In this document: positions 33,069 to 42,775 of the stretch, piece after piece
Numbering within the stretch: the stretch's first letter is position 1
Layout of the letters: every line of letters begins with the position of its first letter
Assembly (NCBI RefSeq): GCF_002943565.1
Contig: NZ_PJCH01000007.1
Location: 94,174-158,173, forward strand
From: Hyphococcus luteus
Lineage (GTDB): Bacteria; Pseudomonadota; Alphaproteobacteria; Caulobacterales; Parvularculaceae
DNA: 64,000 bases
Direction: 5' to 3'
The notes under the pieces: generated by a model
Told to the model about the DNA's origin: nothing
Databases searched by the model: none
What the model saw: only the letters and a program-made list of their open reading frames with translations
Program-made: the position numbers and the translations under genes

Positions 33069-34487
33069 TTATTCAGTGGCTACGGACGGTTTTTCAAGCC
33101 ATGGTCCAAGCTCTGATAGAGCTCTGGATGCGAGCGCCCGCTTCCGCGCAAAGCCCTTTTCCTTGCCTTTGATGCGCCGGCCCTGCGAATCGGTGCGCGG
33201 GATCTCGATCTCGGGAAAGAGGCCGAAATTGACATTCATGGGCTGAAAGTTCTTGCCATGGTTGTCGGAGACATGCCCGCCGGTGATGTGACCGATGAGC
33301 GCGCCCAGCGCCGTCGTCGGCGGCGGCGCAGCCGGGGCCGCGCCTTTCGCCTCGGCGGTGGCGAAGCGCCCGGCGAGGAGGCCGATGGCTGCGCTTTCCA
33401 GATAGCCCTCGACCCCGGTGATCTGACCGGCGAAGCGTAAAGCGGGCCGGGCTTTCAGCCGCAAGGAAGCGTCGAGCAGCTTCGGCGAATTCAAAAAGGT
33501 GTTGCGGTGGATGCCGCCGAGCCGCGCGAACTCCGCTTTTTCAAGGCCGGGGATCATCCGGAAAATGTCGGTCTGGGCGCCGTATTTCAGCTTCGTCTGG
33601 AAGCCCACCATGTTGTAGAGCGTGCCGAGCGCATTGTCCTGGCGCAACTGCACGACCGCGTAAGGGCGTTTGCCGGTGCGCGGGTCGGTGAGCCCCACAG
33701 GCTTCATGGGCCCGTAGCGCAGCGTGTCTGGCCCGCGTTCGGCCATCACTTCGATGGGCAGGCAGCCTTCGAAATAGGGCGTCGATTTCTCCCAGTCCTT
33801 GAACTCGGTTTTCTCGCCTTCGAGGACCGCGTTCAGAAAAGCCGCATACTGATCTTCATCGAAGGGACAGTTGATGTAATCGGCGCCGTCGCCGCCCGTT
33901 TCCTGAGCATGGGGACCCTTCTTGTCGTAACGCGACTGCATCCAGGCGATGTCGAAATCGATCGTCTCTTTGTAGATGATCGGCGCGATGGCGTCGAAAA
34001 AGGCGAGGGACTCTTCGCCGGTGAGTGCGCGGATCGCTTCGGCGAGCGGCGCGGCGGTGAGCGGCCCCGTGGCGACGATGACATTCTCCCAGTCTTCGGG
34101 CGGCAGGGTTTCGATCGCTTCGCGCCGGATCTCGATATTGGGATGGGCCTCGAGCGCGGCGGTGACGCCCGCGGAAAAGGCGTCGCGGTCGACGGCGAGC
34201 GCCCCGCCGGCGGGCACTTTGTTGGCGTCCGCCTCGCGCATGATCAAAGAGCCCGCCCGGCGCATCTCCTCATGGAGAAGACCCACGGCGTTCTGCGTTG
34301 CATCGTCGGAGCGGAAGGAGTTGGAACAGACGAGCTCGGCGAAACCGCCGGTCTGGTGCGCTTCGGTTCCCCGCACGGGCCGCATTTCATGAAGGATGAC
34401 GCGGGCGCCGCTCCCGGCCGCCTGCCAGGCGGCTTCCGAGCCTGCGAGCCCCGCGCCGATGATATGGATGACGCCGTTTTCACTCAT
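33069..34487 (-). CDS. trmFO: tRNA (uracil-54-C5)-methyltransferase, folate-dependent
   Basis: 472 residues from ATG 34487. FAD motif [12 protein letters not shown] at 11-22, [20 protein letters not shown] with a catalytic cysteine, and [20 protein letters not shown]. Uses methylenetetrahydrofolate and FADH2 to methylate uridine-54 of tRNA. The Gly-rich linker near residue 400 (about 33305) is of low complexity. It is a stand-alone gene. Confidence 0.95.
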   Translation of the reverse strand: MSENGVIHIIGAGLAGSEAAWQAAGSGARVILHEMRPVRGTEAHQTGGFAELVCSNSFRSDDATQNAVGLLHEEMRRAGSLIMREADANKVPAGGALAVDRDAFSAGVTAALEAHPNIEIRREAIETLPPEDWENVIVATGPLTAAPLAEAIRALTGEESLAFFDAIAPIIYKETIDFDIAWMQSRYDKKGPHAQETGGDGADYINCPFDEDQYAAFLNAVLEGEKTEFKDWEKSTPYFEGCLPIEVMAERGPDTLRYGPMKPVGLTDPRTGKRPYAVVQLRQDNALGTLYNMVGFQTKLKYGAQTDIFRMIPGLEKAEFARLGGIHRNTFLNSPKLLDASLRLKARPALRFAGQITGVEGYLESAAIGLLAGRFATAEAKGAAPAAPPPTTALGALIGHITGGHVSDNHGKNFQPMNVNFGLFPEIEIPRTDSQGRRIKGKEKGFARKRALASRALSELGPWLEKPSVATE

Positions 34488-34628
34488 GGTCCGCGCTTCT
34501 ACCTGAGCCAGCGCGCGGCGCAACATCTTCTCCTGAGGCGGCCTTATTTGCCGTCTTCCTGTGGCGCGCAGCCCGCATTCCGGCTAGCCTGAGGACGATG
34601 GCTGCGCCAGACGGCCGCGAGGGGTTTG

Positions 34629-35984
34629 ATGGGATTGCGTATTTTTTCCGTTGTGGGGGAGTCGCTTCATTTCGGCGGACGCCGGATGGAGACGATCGCC
34701 CGGGTCGCCTGGCTGCCGGTCCTTCTGTCGATGATCGCCAGCATGGCGGCGGTGTTCGCCATGGCCTCGGTGATCGCCGGGCAGGTCATCACCTTCGCCG
34801 ATATTCCGTCTTTCGCCAGCGCGCAGCAACAAGTCGGCCGGTACGCCGCGCGCGGCTTTCAGAACAATCCCGGCGCCATGTGGACGATCACGCTGGCGAG
34901 CCTTCTGGCGCAGGGCATTCTCACCGCCTCGATCATCGCGCCCCTGATCCGTTATGCGGGGCTCGGCGAAAAGCCGGCGCCGGGGATCGTTCATGCGCCA
35001 TTCGGCGACGGCGAGTTACGCTTCCTCGCCGCCAGCCTTTTCAGCCTGCTTTTTGTCGCTGTCCTGGTGTTCGGCCCGGTGGCGCTGACGACTTTCTATA
35101 CGCTGAAATATATCGCCGCCGCGCTGTCCCAGACGATGGCAAGCTTTCCAAACCCGGAAAGCCTGCACACGATCGAGATTACGACGGTCGGCGATGCTGT
35201 GGCTGAGAGCGGGCAGTCATGGATCTACAACCGCATCATACCGCTCGCCGCCGCCGCGCCGCTCGCCATTCTGTTCTGGCTGTTCCTGTTCTTTCACTTT
35301 GCGCCGGAAAACCGTCCCAATGCGCCGGAGCCGGGCAATGCGGTGCTGCGCGCGCTGACGACTTTTGCCGTCGCCGTTTTGCTGCTCGCCGGCGCCTATT
35401 TCTTTTTTGCAGAACTGATGTTGAGCCGGTTTCGTGAGAATGTCGGGTTTCTCGGCTATGTTTCGAGCCTGTTCGACGCCGCCAATCTCAACATGACCGG
35501 CGTTCTCAAAAGCCTTAATTTCACCATGCAGGCGCCGTCGGCGCGGGTGTTGTTCTTCGGGGTCGTCTCCTTTTTCGTGATGAACTATATCAGCCTGCGG
35601 CTCTTCGCGTATCCGGGCGTCGTCGTCTGTCGCAAATCCATGGCGCTTGGCGGCGTTTTCAGCGTCACCCGCGGTTGGAACATCTTGCGTCTCGCCGTCA
35701 TCCTGACGCTGATCGGGCTTTTGCTTTTTGTCGTGCAGGCGGTTGTCCTCAACGCGGTTCTCCTGCCGCTGGTGTTGCGGAGCCTGCAGGTTCTCGCCTC
35801 GGCCACGGCGGTCTCGACGAAACTGGTCAATTCCGGGGTGACGGCGGAGTGGGTGATGCCGTTTTTCGTCTGGGTCTGGAACATCATCAAAATTCTGGTG
35901 AATATTGTCTGGGCGTTCTTTTCTTTCGGCGTCACGGCGGGGCTTTACGGGCGGCTTTACCGGGAAAGCGAAGCCGGGCATTAA
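34629..35984 (+). CDS. Multi-pass membrane protein, paralogue 1
   Basis: 451 residues from ATG 34629 (a GAGGGG ribosome site lies close upstream). I count about 8-10 hydrophobic helices, with a recognisable start IFSVVGESLHFGGRRMETI and VAWLPVLLSM. The next gene has the same opening design (FYRWTTVFRFAWLPVV), a similar length per helix, and lies 29 bases on, so they are likely paralogues that work together. No catalytic motifs. Family not recognised. Confidence 0.7.
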   Translation: MGLRIFSVVGESLHFGGRRMETIARVAWLPVLLSMIASMAAVFAMASVIAGQVITFADIPSFASAQQQVGRYAARGFQNNPGAMWTITLASLLAQGILTASIIAPLIRYAGLGEKPAPGIVHAPFGDGELRFLAASLFSLLFVAVLVFGPVALTTFYTLKYIAAALSQTMASFPNPESLHTIEITTVGDAVAESGQSWIYNRIIPLAAAAPLAILFWLFLFFHFAPENRPNAPEPGNAVLRALTTFAVAVLLLAGAYFFFAELMLSRFRENVGFLGYVSSLFDAANLNMTGVLKSLNFTMQAPSARVLFFGVVSFFVMNYISLRLFAYPGVVVCRKSMALGGVFSVTRGWNILRLAVILTLIGLLLFVVQAVVLNAVLLPLVLRSLQVLASATAVSTKLVNSGVTAEWVMPFFVWVWNIIKILVNIVWAFFSFGVTAGLYGRLYRESEAGH

Positions 35985-36013
35985 ACCTTAGGCAAACACA
36001 GGCGGAGAGACGC

Positions 36014-36967
36014 GTGTCGGAACGCATCAGGGCCGGAGACATTCTTAACGAGGCCTTTCAGTTCGGCTTTTACCGCTGGACGACGGTGTTCCGGTTCGCC
36101 TGGCTGCCGGTCGTCATGGTCATGCTGCTCGCCTTTGGCGCGACGAATCTCGTCTTCGATATGGAGGCGTTGAAGGCGCTGGAGGGGGTGCAGGATCCGG
36201 CGCTCTCCGACTTCCAGGAGGCTTTCCGGTTGTCGATGCCGATGGCGGCGCTGACATGGATCGGCGTCGGCGTAATCGCGCTGTTTCTCTATAGCGGTTT
36301 CGCGGCGTCCATTTACCGGCTCGTGGCGCTCGGGGAAGAACGCTCCGGCGTCGCGCATCTGCGGCTTGACGGACCGGCTTTGCGCGTTTTCTTCGCCATG
36401 CTGATCTTGAATGGGATCAACTATGTCGTCATCAGCGCCGTTTCATTGCTGATGCTGGCGCTGAACGGTCACGGGATCGGCGATTTCTTCGCTGCGTGGC
36501 CCGATTTCTTCGCCATGGTCGAGGCCTCGTCACAAGACTCGTCCTATCAGCCTTCGCTGGAAGAGGCGCAGCGGCTGGCGCCGATCGGCCTGTTCTTTTT
36601 AGGCTTTATGTTCGCCTTGCCGGCGCTGATCTATATCAATGTCAAGCTTGCGCCTTTCGCCCCCGGCTCGGCGTCGGAAAACCGGCTTCTTCTGTTCGGC
36701 GCCTTCCGCATGACCTTCGGGCACGCCTGGTCGATCTTCGGGGTTTATGTCCTCTTCTTCATGGCCATGCTGGTGATGACGATCGTCTATTGGCTGACCA
36801 TGAGCTTTCTGGGCGTGATGACCGGTCTCGGCGGCTCGGCCGCGGTGATCGGCAAGCTCTTCGGCGCTATCGAATTCGCCGCCAGCTTCGCCTACCAGAT
36901 CTTCATTTTCGGCGTGCAGTTCTCCTTGCAGGCGATTATCTATCGCCGCCTCAAGACCGGCCAATAG
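36014..36967 (+). CDS. Multi-pass membrane protein, paralogue 2
   Basis: 317 residues from the GTG at 36014, chosen because GGAGAG stands seven bases upstream and the gene then follows its partner by 29 bases; the frame itself is open from 35675. The N-terminus reads as a short cytoplasmic stretch (SERIRAGDILNEAFQFGFYR) then about six or seven helices. Resembles paralogue 1 in opening helix and in the AGDxLNEAF-like start seen in glycerophosphoryl-diester-related membrane families (inference). No function assigned. Confidence 0.65.
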   Translation: MSERIRAGDILNEAFQFGFYRWTTVFRFAWLPVVMVMLLAFGATNLVFDMEALKALEGVQDPALSDFQEAFRLSMPMAALTWIGVGVIALFLYSGFAASIYRLVALGEERSGVAHLRLDGPALRVFFAMLILNGINYVVISAVSLLMLALNGHGIGDFFAAWPDFFAMVEASSQDSSYQPSLEEAQRLAPIGLFFLGFMFALPALIYINVKLAPFAPGSASENRLLLFGAFRMTFGHAWSIFGVYVLFFMAMLVMTIVYWLTMSFLGVMTGLGGSAAVIGKLFGAIEFAASFAYQIFIFGVQFSLQAIIYRRLKTGQ

Positions 36968-36976
36968 GCGCGCGGC

Positions 36977-37738
36977 TCAGCCCCAGATTTCCATGACAAG
37001 ACCGCGCGCGTCGCGGGCGCCGTCGCTAAGATGCACGGCCTTTCCCTCAAGCCGGGCTTTGGCCGTCAGCGCCAGCGCGCAGGCGTCGTAGACGTCGTCG
37101 CGTTTCACGGCCTTGGCGCCGTGCTCCTTGCGCAGCGCCTGATAGATATCTTCTGCATCCGAAAACCCGGCGCGCGTCAGCAAAGCCAGCCGCTCCTCTT
37201 CGCCTTCCTGTCTGCGCTTTGCGTGCGCGCAGGGGCGGCCGTCATTCAGCCGGGCGAATGCGACTTCCGGATGAGCCTCGCCGAGCCGCGCCTGATCGGC
37301 GGGCGTAATGGCGGCGTCGACCTCGCGGATTTTCGGCGCGATCATCCAGGCCTGTTTGGAGAGCCCGCCTTTCGCCTCCTGCCGCTTTCCCCACGCATTG
37401 GCCTCTTCATAGGCGTCAAAATTCAGCATCGGGCGGCGCGGCGGGGTGAAGACGCTCGATGTGCGCCCCGGTTTGAGCCTTCGCCGCGCCAGTCCCTCGC
37501 AGGCGCGCCTGCCGCTGTCTGCAAGCCCGATGGGCATGTCGACCATGATCATCGCCGCTTGCGCCCCGGCGCCGTTTAAAATCTCTGCAAAAGACATCGC
37601 AATGAACCCGTTCGCGCTCATGCCGGAAAGGTTAAGGCGCGCGACGATCCAGCCGGCGCGGCATCCGTCGACGCCCAGAACGAATTCGCTTGCGCCGGCT
37701 CGCTTTCTGGTTGTCCGATCCGGCGATGGCATGGGCAT
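36977..37738 (-). CDS. DUF429 (predicted RNase H-like nuclease) protein
   Basis: 253 residues from the ATG at 37738, chosen because the family start EFVLGVDGCRAGWIVARL then falls near residue 18; a longer frame begins at 37774. Further conserved positions: IMVDMPIGLAD, GLSKQAWMIAPKIREVD, EAHPEVAFARLN and DDVYDACALALTAKAR. The aspartate/glutamate pattern resembles RNase H-fold enzymes, so a nuclease role is predicted. Convergent to the membrane gene pair. Confidence 0.8.
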   Translation of the reverse strand: MPMPSPDRTTRKRAGASEFVLGVDGCRAGWIVARLNLSGMSANGFIAMSFAEILNGAGAQAAMIMVDMPIGLADSGRRACEGLARRRLKPGRTSSVFTPPRRPMLNFDAYEEANAWGKRQEAKGGLSKQAWMIAPKIREVDAAITPADQARLGEAHPEVAFARLNDGRPCAHAKRRQEGEEERLALLTRAGFSDAEDIYQALRKEHGAKAVKRDDVYDACALALTAKARLEGKAVHLSDGARDARGLVMEIWG

Positions 37739-37857
37739 TGCTGATTCCGGGCTGCTCCGTGCCCTTTTGGGCATGAGCCGGGGGATATCTCAAGGCAAGG
37801 CCAATGACCGGCTTGTCAGCAGCCCTGAGGGGCGGCATCCTGACAGGAAGCGGAAGA

Positions 37858-38385
37858 ATGAAAATAATGGGTATCGAAGACATCACAGAAGACGGGACGG
37901 GGGAAGAGGCGAAAGGCGCCGAAAATTTCGTTCAGTCGGAGCTCTTTGCACGGACGTTCCGCGAGGGCATGGCGCTGGTTGAAGAGACCGCCAATTACCT
38001 AGACGGCGAGGGGCGCGACGCCTCTAAAGAGCTTCCGCGCGAAACGGCGCTCTCTTACGCCGGCGCCTCCATGCGCCTGACGACGCAGCTCATGCAGATC
38101 GCCTCCTGGCTCCTGGTTCTGAGGGCCGTGCGCGAAGGCGAGATGGTGCTGGGCGAGGCGAGCGACGACAAATACCGGCTCATTCCGGGCGAAGCCGCTT
38201 CGGTGAAATTCAAATCAGAAGGCCTGCCCGAGCGCCTTGTGGCCCTGATCGACGCCGCGCACCAGCTTTACAACCGCATCAGCCGTCTCGACGCCGAACT
38301 CTTCACCGGCGAGGCCGCGCCTGTCGAAAAGAACGACGCCGCCGCCCAGCAGCGCGCGCTCTTGAAAGCTTTCGGCGGGCGGTAA
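37858..38385 (+). CDS. rcdA: RcdA-type regulator of CtrA degradation (DUF1465)
   Basis: 175 residues. Conserved block: SELFARTFREGMALVEETAN, YLDGEGRDASKELPRETALS and YAGASMRLTTQLMQIASWLL, then VLRAVREGEM. In Caulobacter the RcdA adaptor helps ClpXP destroy CtrA at the cell pole. A GGAAG site precedes ATG 37858. Its N-terminal 20 residues are acidic. Together with GapR and TrcR it marks this segment as rich in cell-cycle genes. Confidence 0.88.
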   Translation: MKIMGIEDITEDGTGEEAKGAENFVQSELFARTFREGMALVEETANYLDGEGRDASKELPRETALSYAGASMRLTTQLMQIASWLLVLRAVREGEMVLGEASDDKYRLIPGEAASVKFKSEGLPERLVALIDAAHQLYNRISRLDAELFTGEAAPVEKNDAAAQQRALLKAFGGR

Positions 38386-38396
38386 ACACACGCCCG

Positions 38397-38516
38397 CTCA
38401 TCCCGGCGAAAGCCGGGACCTTGTTCAATTTATTTTGAGCTTTTGGATGGAGATCCCGGCTGGAGTTTATCCTCGGGCCGGCCTTTGGCCGAACCCGGGG
38501 GCCGGGATGCGCGGCG
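38397..38516. repeat. Dispersed inverted-repeat element, family A (diverged copy)
   Basis: Starts with GCTCATCCCGGCGAAAGCCG and ends with GGGGGCCGGGATGCGCGGCG, with an internal TCCTCGGGCCGGCCTTTGGC unit. Less conserved than the 4.5 and 45.8 kb copies, but the opening CTCATCCC-GCGAAAGC-GGGA half is shared. It separates rcdA from rpmE. Confidence 0.6.
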
Positions 38517-38525
38517 TCAGACGCC

Positions 38526-38750
38526 TTACTTCTTCAGGCCGAAAGAGCCGAATTTCTGGTTGAATTTCGACACGCGGCCGCGCTCGCCGACGCGCTGCGG
38601 GCCGCCGGTCCAGGCCGGATGCGACAGCGGGTCGATGTCGAGATTGATGGTCGCGCCTTCTTCGCCATAGGTCGAGCGGGTTTCGAAGGTCGAACCGTCG
38701 GTCATGACGACCTTGATCGTATGATAAGTCGGATGGATGTCTTTCTTCAT
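38526..38750 (-). CDS. rpmE: 50S ribosomal protein L31
   Basis: 74 residues from ATG 38750: [20 protein letters not shown], then TRSTYGEEG and [13 protein letters not shown], ending GSFGLKK. This is the alphaproteobacterial L31 form without a zinc-binding CxxC, structural for the large subunit. Confidence 0.95.
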   Translation of the reverse strand: MKKDIHPTYHTIKVVMTDGSTFETRSTYGEEGATINLDIDPLSHPAWTGGPQRVGERGRVSKFNQKFGSFGLKK

Positions 38751-38942
38751 GACGGCGGTCCTTCGCGCGGGGCGCAAATCTGTTGTTTTTTCGGCTTGGA
38801 GCGGGGCCATATACGCGGGGGCGCAGCGCTTCGCAAGCCCTGGAATTAGGAGAATCGCAATCTAGCGCCTTCGCAGGTGCAATGTTATGATTTCGGGCCG
38901 CCGCCGACCGTCCTGAAATCCTCTTGAGCTCGCCCCTGTATC

Positions 38943-39980
38943 ATGCGTTTCCTGTTGTTTTTGCTGGCTGTTCTTCTCATTCTGGGCGGCGCGGCCGCCT
39001 GGCGCCTCGCCGCTTTTAACCAGTTCGCCGCCATCGAGCCGGTGACGCTGGCGCGCTGTCAGCCGGTCCGGGGCATCGCCGGGCCCGAAGACATCGAAAT
39101 CGACGCCAAAAGAAGGCTCGCTTTCATCTCCTCCCTCGACCGCCGGGCGGACGGCGCGCGCGGGGCGATCCACCTTTTCGATCTGAACGATCCGCTGGCC
39201 GAGACGGCCTGGCGCGACCGCACCGGCGGCGTTCCCGCCGACTTCCGGCCTCTGGGGATCAGCTATTACGAGGACGGCGAAACGCGCCGGCTCTTTGTGG
39301 TGAACGAGGCGGGGCCTTCTATCGAGCTTTACAGCGTTGAAGAAGACGGCGATCTCGCGCATCTCGAAACATTCGCCGAGCGGCGGATCTTAAGCCCCAA
39401 CAGCGTCGCCGCGGCGGGCCCGAGGCGCTTTTACGTCAGCAACGATCTGCGCCCCGGGCGCAACTCGCCGCTCGCCGGGTTTCACTTTTTGACGGCGTCC
39501 GATCTCGGCGAAATCTTCTATGTGGACGGCCCGCAATGGAGCGTCGTTGCGGACAAGCTGCGTTTCGCCAACGGGCTCGCCCTGTCGCCGGATGGGAGCA
39601 AGCTCTATGCGGCGGAAAGCGCCGCCAAGAGGGTGAAGGTCTTCGAGCGCAACAGCGCGAACGGCAAGCTGACGCTGGCGGAGACGATCCCGCTCGACGC
39701 CGCGCCGGACAATCTCAGCTTCGACGGGCAAGGCGCGCTCTGGGTCGCCGCCCTGCCGAAGCCGCTCCTGTTGCCGCGCCTGAAAAGAAATGCGGAGGCG
39801 ACCGCGCCCTCCGAAGTGCTCCGGGTCGCGCCGGACGGGGCGGTCTCGACCGTTTACCGGGATGGCGGCGAGCAGCAATCGGCGGCGACGGTCGCCGCGC
39901 GGCTTGGCGGCAAGCTGCTCATCGGCGCGCTTTACGAGCGAAAATTCCTCTATTGCGATTTGCCTGCCGCCTCGGAATAA
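38943..39980 (+). CDS. SMP-30/arylesterase-like beta-propeller protein, membrane-anchored
   Basis: 345 residues. A single N-terminal transmembrane helix (MRFLLFLLAVLLILGGAAAW) places the rest outside. The body is a six-bladed propeller: GPEDIEIDAKRRLAFIS, LGISYYEDG, SPNSVAAAG with FYVSND, FANGLALSPDGSKLYAAES, DNLSFDGQGALWVAALP. The Asn and Asp of SND, ANG and DN are typical calcium/metal ligands of paraoxonase and SMP-30 lactonases/esterases. Substrate unknown. Followed closely by thrC. Confidence 0.8.
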   Translation: MRFLLFLLAVLLILGGAAAWRLAAFNQFAAIEPVTLARCQPVRGIAGPEDIEIDAKRRLAFISSLDRRADGARGAIHLFDLNDPLAETAWRDRTGGVPADFRPLGISYYEDGETRRLFVVNEAGPSIELYSVEEDGDLAHLETFAERRILSPNSVAAAGPRRFYVSNDLRPGRNSPLAGFHFLTASDLGEIFYVDGPQWSVVADKLRFANGLALSPDGSKLYAAESAAKRVKVFERNSANGKLTLAETIPLDAAPDNLSFDGQGALWVAALPKPLLLPRLKRNAEATAPSEVLRVAPDGAVSTVYRDGGEQQSAATVAARLGGKLLIGALYERKFLYCDLPAASE

Positions 39981-39994
39981 GCAATAGAGCGCCC

Positions 39995-41395
39995 ATGAAA
40001 TACGTCTCCACCCGCGGGGCCGCCCCCGCCGTCGATTTCGAAGGCGCGCTCCTCGCCGGCCTGGCGCCGGATGGCGGGCTTTACATGCCCGAAGGCTGGC
40101 CGGTCTTTTCGGTTCAGGAGGCGCGGGCTATCGGCTCCCTGCCTTACGCCGAAGCCGCGGCGGAAATCCTGTCGCATTTTGCCGGCGAGAGTTTCGACAA
40201 GGCCGACATCGCAAAGATGACGGCGGAGGCTTATGCGACATTCGCGGACAAAGACGTCGCGCCGGTCGTTCCGCTCGGCGGTGAAGACTACATGCTCGAG
40301 CTGTTTCACGGGCCGACGCTCGCCTTCAAGGATTTTGCGATGCAAATCCTCGGGCGTCTTTACGATGCGGCGCTCGAACGCCGTGATGAGCGCCGGACGA
40401 TTATTGTGGCGACGTCCGGCGATACGGGCTCGGCGGCGATCGAGGCGTTGAAATCCTGTTTGCGGGTCAATGTCGCCGTCCTTTTCCCCGAAGGCCGCGT
40501 CAGCGCCGTGCAGCAGCGCATGATGACCTCGGTCATCGCGCCCAATGTGATGAATGTCGCGGTCAAAGGCTCCTTCGACGACTGCCAGGCGATCGTGAAA
40601 ACGCTTTTCGCCGATGAAGCTTTCTCGCGCGGCGTGCGGCTGTCCGGCGTCAACTCGATCAACTGGGCGCGGCTGGCGGCGCAGACGGTTTATTATTTCA
40701 CCGCATGGGCGCGGCTCGCCGAAAGCGGCGAGGCGGTGAATTTCGTCGTGCCTACGGGCAATTTCGGCGATGTCTTCGCGGGCTATGCAGCGAAACGCAT
40801 GGGGCTTCCCATCGTCAAGCTCGGCGTCGCCGCCAACGCCAACGACATTCTCCATCGCGCCATCGCGCAGGGCGATTACACGCCGGGCGCGGTGAAGCCG
40901 ACCGCGTCGCCCTCCATGGACATTCAGGTCGCCAGTAATTTCGAGCGGCTCTTGTTCGAGGCGAAACATCGCGACGCAAAAGCGCTCAGGGCGGCGATGG
41001 AAGACTTCGCAAAGGCGAGAGCCATGAAGCTCGACGAGGAAACGCTCGCCGCGATCCGCGACGATTTCGTTTCCGACGCCGTTTCCATGGAAGAGACCCT
41101 CGCGGAGATCAAACGCCATTACGAAGAAACCGGCGCGCTCATCGATCCGCATACGGCGGTGGGCCGCGCCGCGGCGCGCCGGCTTCGCCAGATGGGCGCG
41201 CTTGAAGGCAAGATCGTCACGCTGTCGACGGCGCATCCGGCGAAATTCCCTGAAGCGGTGAAAGAAGCGACGGGACAGACGCCGGCGCTGCCCGCCGCTT
41301 ACGCCGATCTCTTCGAGCGTCCGGAAAAGATGGAGCATGCGCCCGCCGAACCGGACGCCGTGAAGGCGCTCATGCGCAGCGCGTTCGGAACCTGA
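39995..41395 (+). CDS. thrC: Threonine synthase
   Basis: 466 residues from ATG 39995. MKYVSTRGAAPAVDFEGALL is the class opening; the PLP lysine is Lys112 in LAFKDFAMQ, followed by VATSGDTGSAAIEAL (phosphate-binding) and GRVSAVQQRMM. C-terminal HPAKFPEAVKEATG closes it. Makes threonine from phosphohomoserine. The frame is open upstream to 39536 but only from 39995 does it match. 5 bases separate it from the next gene. Confidence 0.96.
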   Translation: MKYVSTRGAAPAVDFEGALLAGLAPDGGLYMPEGWPVFSVQEARAIGSLPYAEAAAEILSHFAGESFDKADIAKMTAEAYATFADKDVAPVVPLGGEDYMLELFHGPTLAFKDFAMQILGRLYDAALERRDERRTIIVATSGDTGSAAIEALKSCLRVNVAVLFPEGRVSAVQQRMMTSVIAPNVMNVAVKGSFDDCQAIVKTLFADEAFSRGVRLSGVNSINWARLAAQTVYYFTAWARLAESGEAVNFVVPTGNFGDVFAGYAAKRMGLPIVKLGVAANANDILHRAIAQGDYTPGAVKPTASPSMDIQVASNFERLLFEAKHRDAKALRAAMEDFAKARAMKLDEETLAAIRDDFVSDAVSMEETLAEIKRHYEETGALIDPHTAVGRAAARRLRQMGALEGKIVTLSTAHPAKFPEAVKEATGQTPALPAAYADLFERPEKMEHAPAEPDAVKALMRSAFGT

Positions 41396-41400
41396 CCTCA

Positions 41401-42651
41401 ATGGTTTCCTTACACACCCTGCCGAACGGCGTGCGCGTCGTCGCCGATCCCATGCCGGAGCTTAAAACCGCGGCGCTTGGCGTCTGGGTGCGCGCCGGCT
41501 CCGTCGATGAGCGCCAGGGCGAATACGGGATTGCGCATCTTCTCGAACATATGGCGTTCAAGGGCACCGGGCGGCGTTCGGCGCTCGCCATCGCCGAAGA
41601 GATCGAAGGGGTCGGCGGCTATCTGAACGCCGCCACAAGCCACCAGCGCACCGGCTATTACGCGCGCGTCTTAAAAGACGATCTGGCGCTCGGCGCCGAC
41701 ATCCTTTCCGACATTCTCGCGAACCCTTTGTTCGACGAAGAGGAACTGGCGCGCGAGCGCGAAGTCGTGGTGCAGGAAATCGGCGAGGCGGCGGACACGC
41801 CCGACGACGTGGTTTTCGAAAAACTCACCGAAGCGGCCTGGGGGACGCATCCTCTGGGCCGGCCGATCCTCGGCACGCCGGACAGCGTGCGCGCCCAGAC
41901 CCGTGACTCCCTGCGCGGTTTCATGGCCCGCTGTTATCGCCCGGACGACATGATCCTCGCCGCCGCCGGCGGGGTGGACGAAGGCGCGCTTTTAAAACTC
42001 GCCGAAGACTGGTTCGGCGGGTTCAGCGCTGAAGGCGAGAGCGGCGCGCGCGAAGACCCGCATTTCATCGGCGGGCTTCTCCACGACAAGCGCAAAATCG
42101 AACAGACTCATCTCGCCGTCGCCTTTCCGGGCGTTCCCTCGGCCCATGAGGACTTTTTCGCAACCCGTCTTTATGCGGATGTTCTCGGCGGCGGCATGTC
42201 CTCGCGGCTGTTCCAGAAAATTCGCGAGGAGCGCGGGCTCGCCTATTCGGTTTACGCCTTCGCCGACGGGTTTGAGAATGCAGGGCTTCTCGGCGCCTAT
42301 GTGAATGCGGAAGCCAAACACATCGCCGAGGCGGCGACAATCATCCGCGATGAAATGGCGGCGACAGCAGGCGCCATGGGCGTGGAAGAAGTCGCGCGCG
42401 GCAAGGCGCTGTTGCGGTCGTCCCTGATGCTCGGCCTTGAAAGCCCGGCGAACCGCATCGAGGCGGCGGCGGGCCAGCTTTTCACCTATGGCGCGCTGAT
42501 GGACGCCGATGACATCCTCGCGCGCATCGACGCGATCACGGTCGAGGACATGCAGCGCTGCGCGGACCGGGCCCTCAAAGGCCCATGCGCCGTCTCCATT
42601 GTCGGCCCGTGCAAAATCGGCCCGGTCGAGGCGGCTTTGAAGTTTTCCTAA
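41401..42651 (+). CDS. M16 family zinc peptidase
   Basis: 416 residues. The inverted zinc motif HLLEH is at 46-50, in the context GIAHLLEHMAFKGTG; the distal glutamate lies in the EREVVVQEIGEA block. The C-terminal half repeats the fold with the R/Y signature GLAYSVYAFADGF. This is the mitochondrial-processing-peptidase/PqqL type; the natural substrate is unknown. Operon with thrC. Confidence 0.93.
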   Translation: MVSLHTLPNGVRVVADPMPELKTAALGVWVRAGSVDERQGEYGIAHLLEHMAFKGTGRRSALAIAEEIEGVGGYLNAATSHQRTGYYARVLKDDLALGADILSDILANPLFDEEELAREREVVVQEIGEAADTPDDVVFEKLTEAAWGTHPLGRPILGTPDSVRAQTRDSLRGFMARCYRPDDMILAAAGGVDEGALLKLAEDWFGGFSAEGESGAREDPHFIGGLLHDKRKIEQTHLAVAFPGVPSAHEDFFATRLYADVLGGGMSSRLFQKIREERGLAYSVYAFADGFENAGLLGAYVNAEAKHIAEAATIIRDEMAATAGAMGVEEVARGKALLRSSLMLGLESPANRIEAAAGQLFTYGALMDADDILARIDAITVEDMQRCADRALKGPCAVSIVGPCKIGPVEAALKFS

Positions 42652-42655
42652 ATCG

Positions 42656-42727
42656 GTCGTGTCTCAGTTTGCCTTCATCCTGAGGGGCGGGGCTGTCTCG
42701 AAGGGCGAAGGCAAACTGAGACACGGC
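42656..42727. repeat. Dispersed inverted-repeat element, family D
   Basis: Arms TCGTGTCTCAGTTTGCCTTC (42658-42677) and GAAGGCAAACTGAGACACGG (42707-42726), with the CATCCTGAGG module between. Partner of the copy at 28557-28627 in the opposite orientation. Located in the gap before the GNAT gene. Confidence 0.85.
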
Positions 42728-42775
42728 TTCTAAATCCGATTTTTGCATCGCCCTTAATCGCGCTATAAGGCGGCG

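Noticed and set aside
39536..39994. N-terminal extension of threonine synthase
   Set aside because: Overlaps the SMP-30-like gene out of frame; family match begins at 39995.
39950..41401. 483-codon frame opposite thrC
   Set aside because: Antisense shadow with no recognisable domain.
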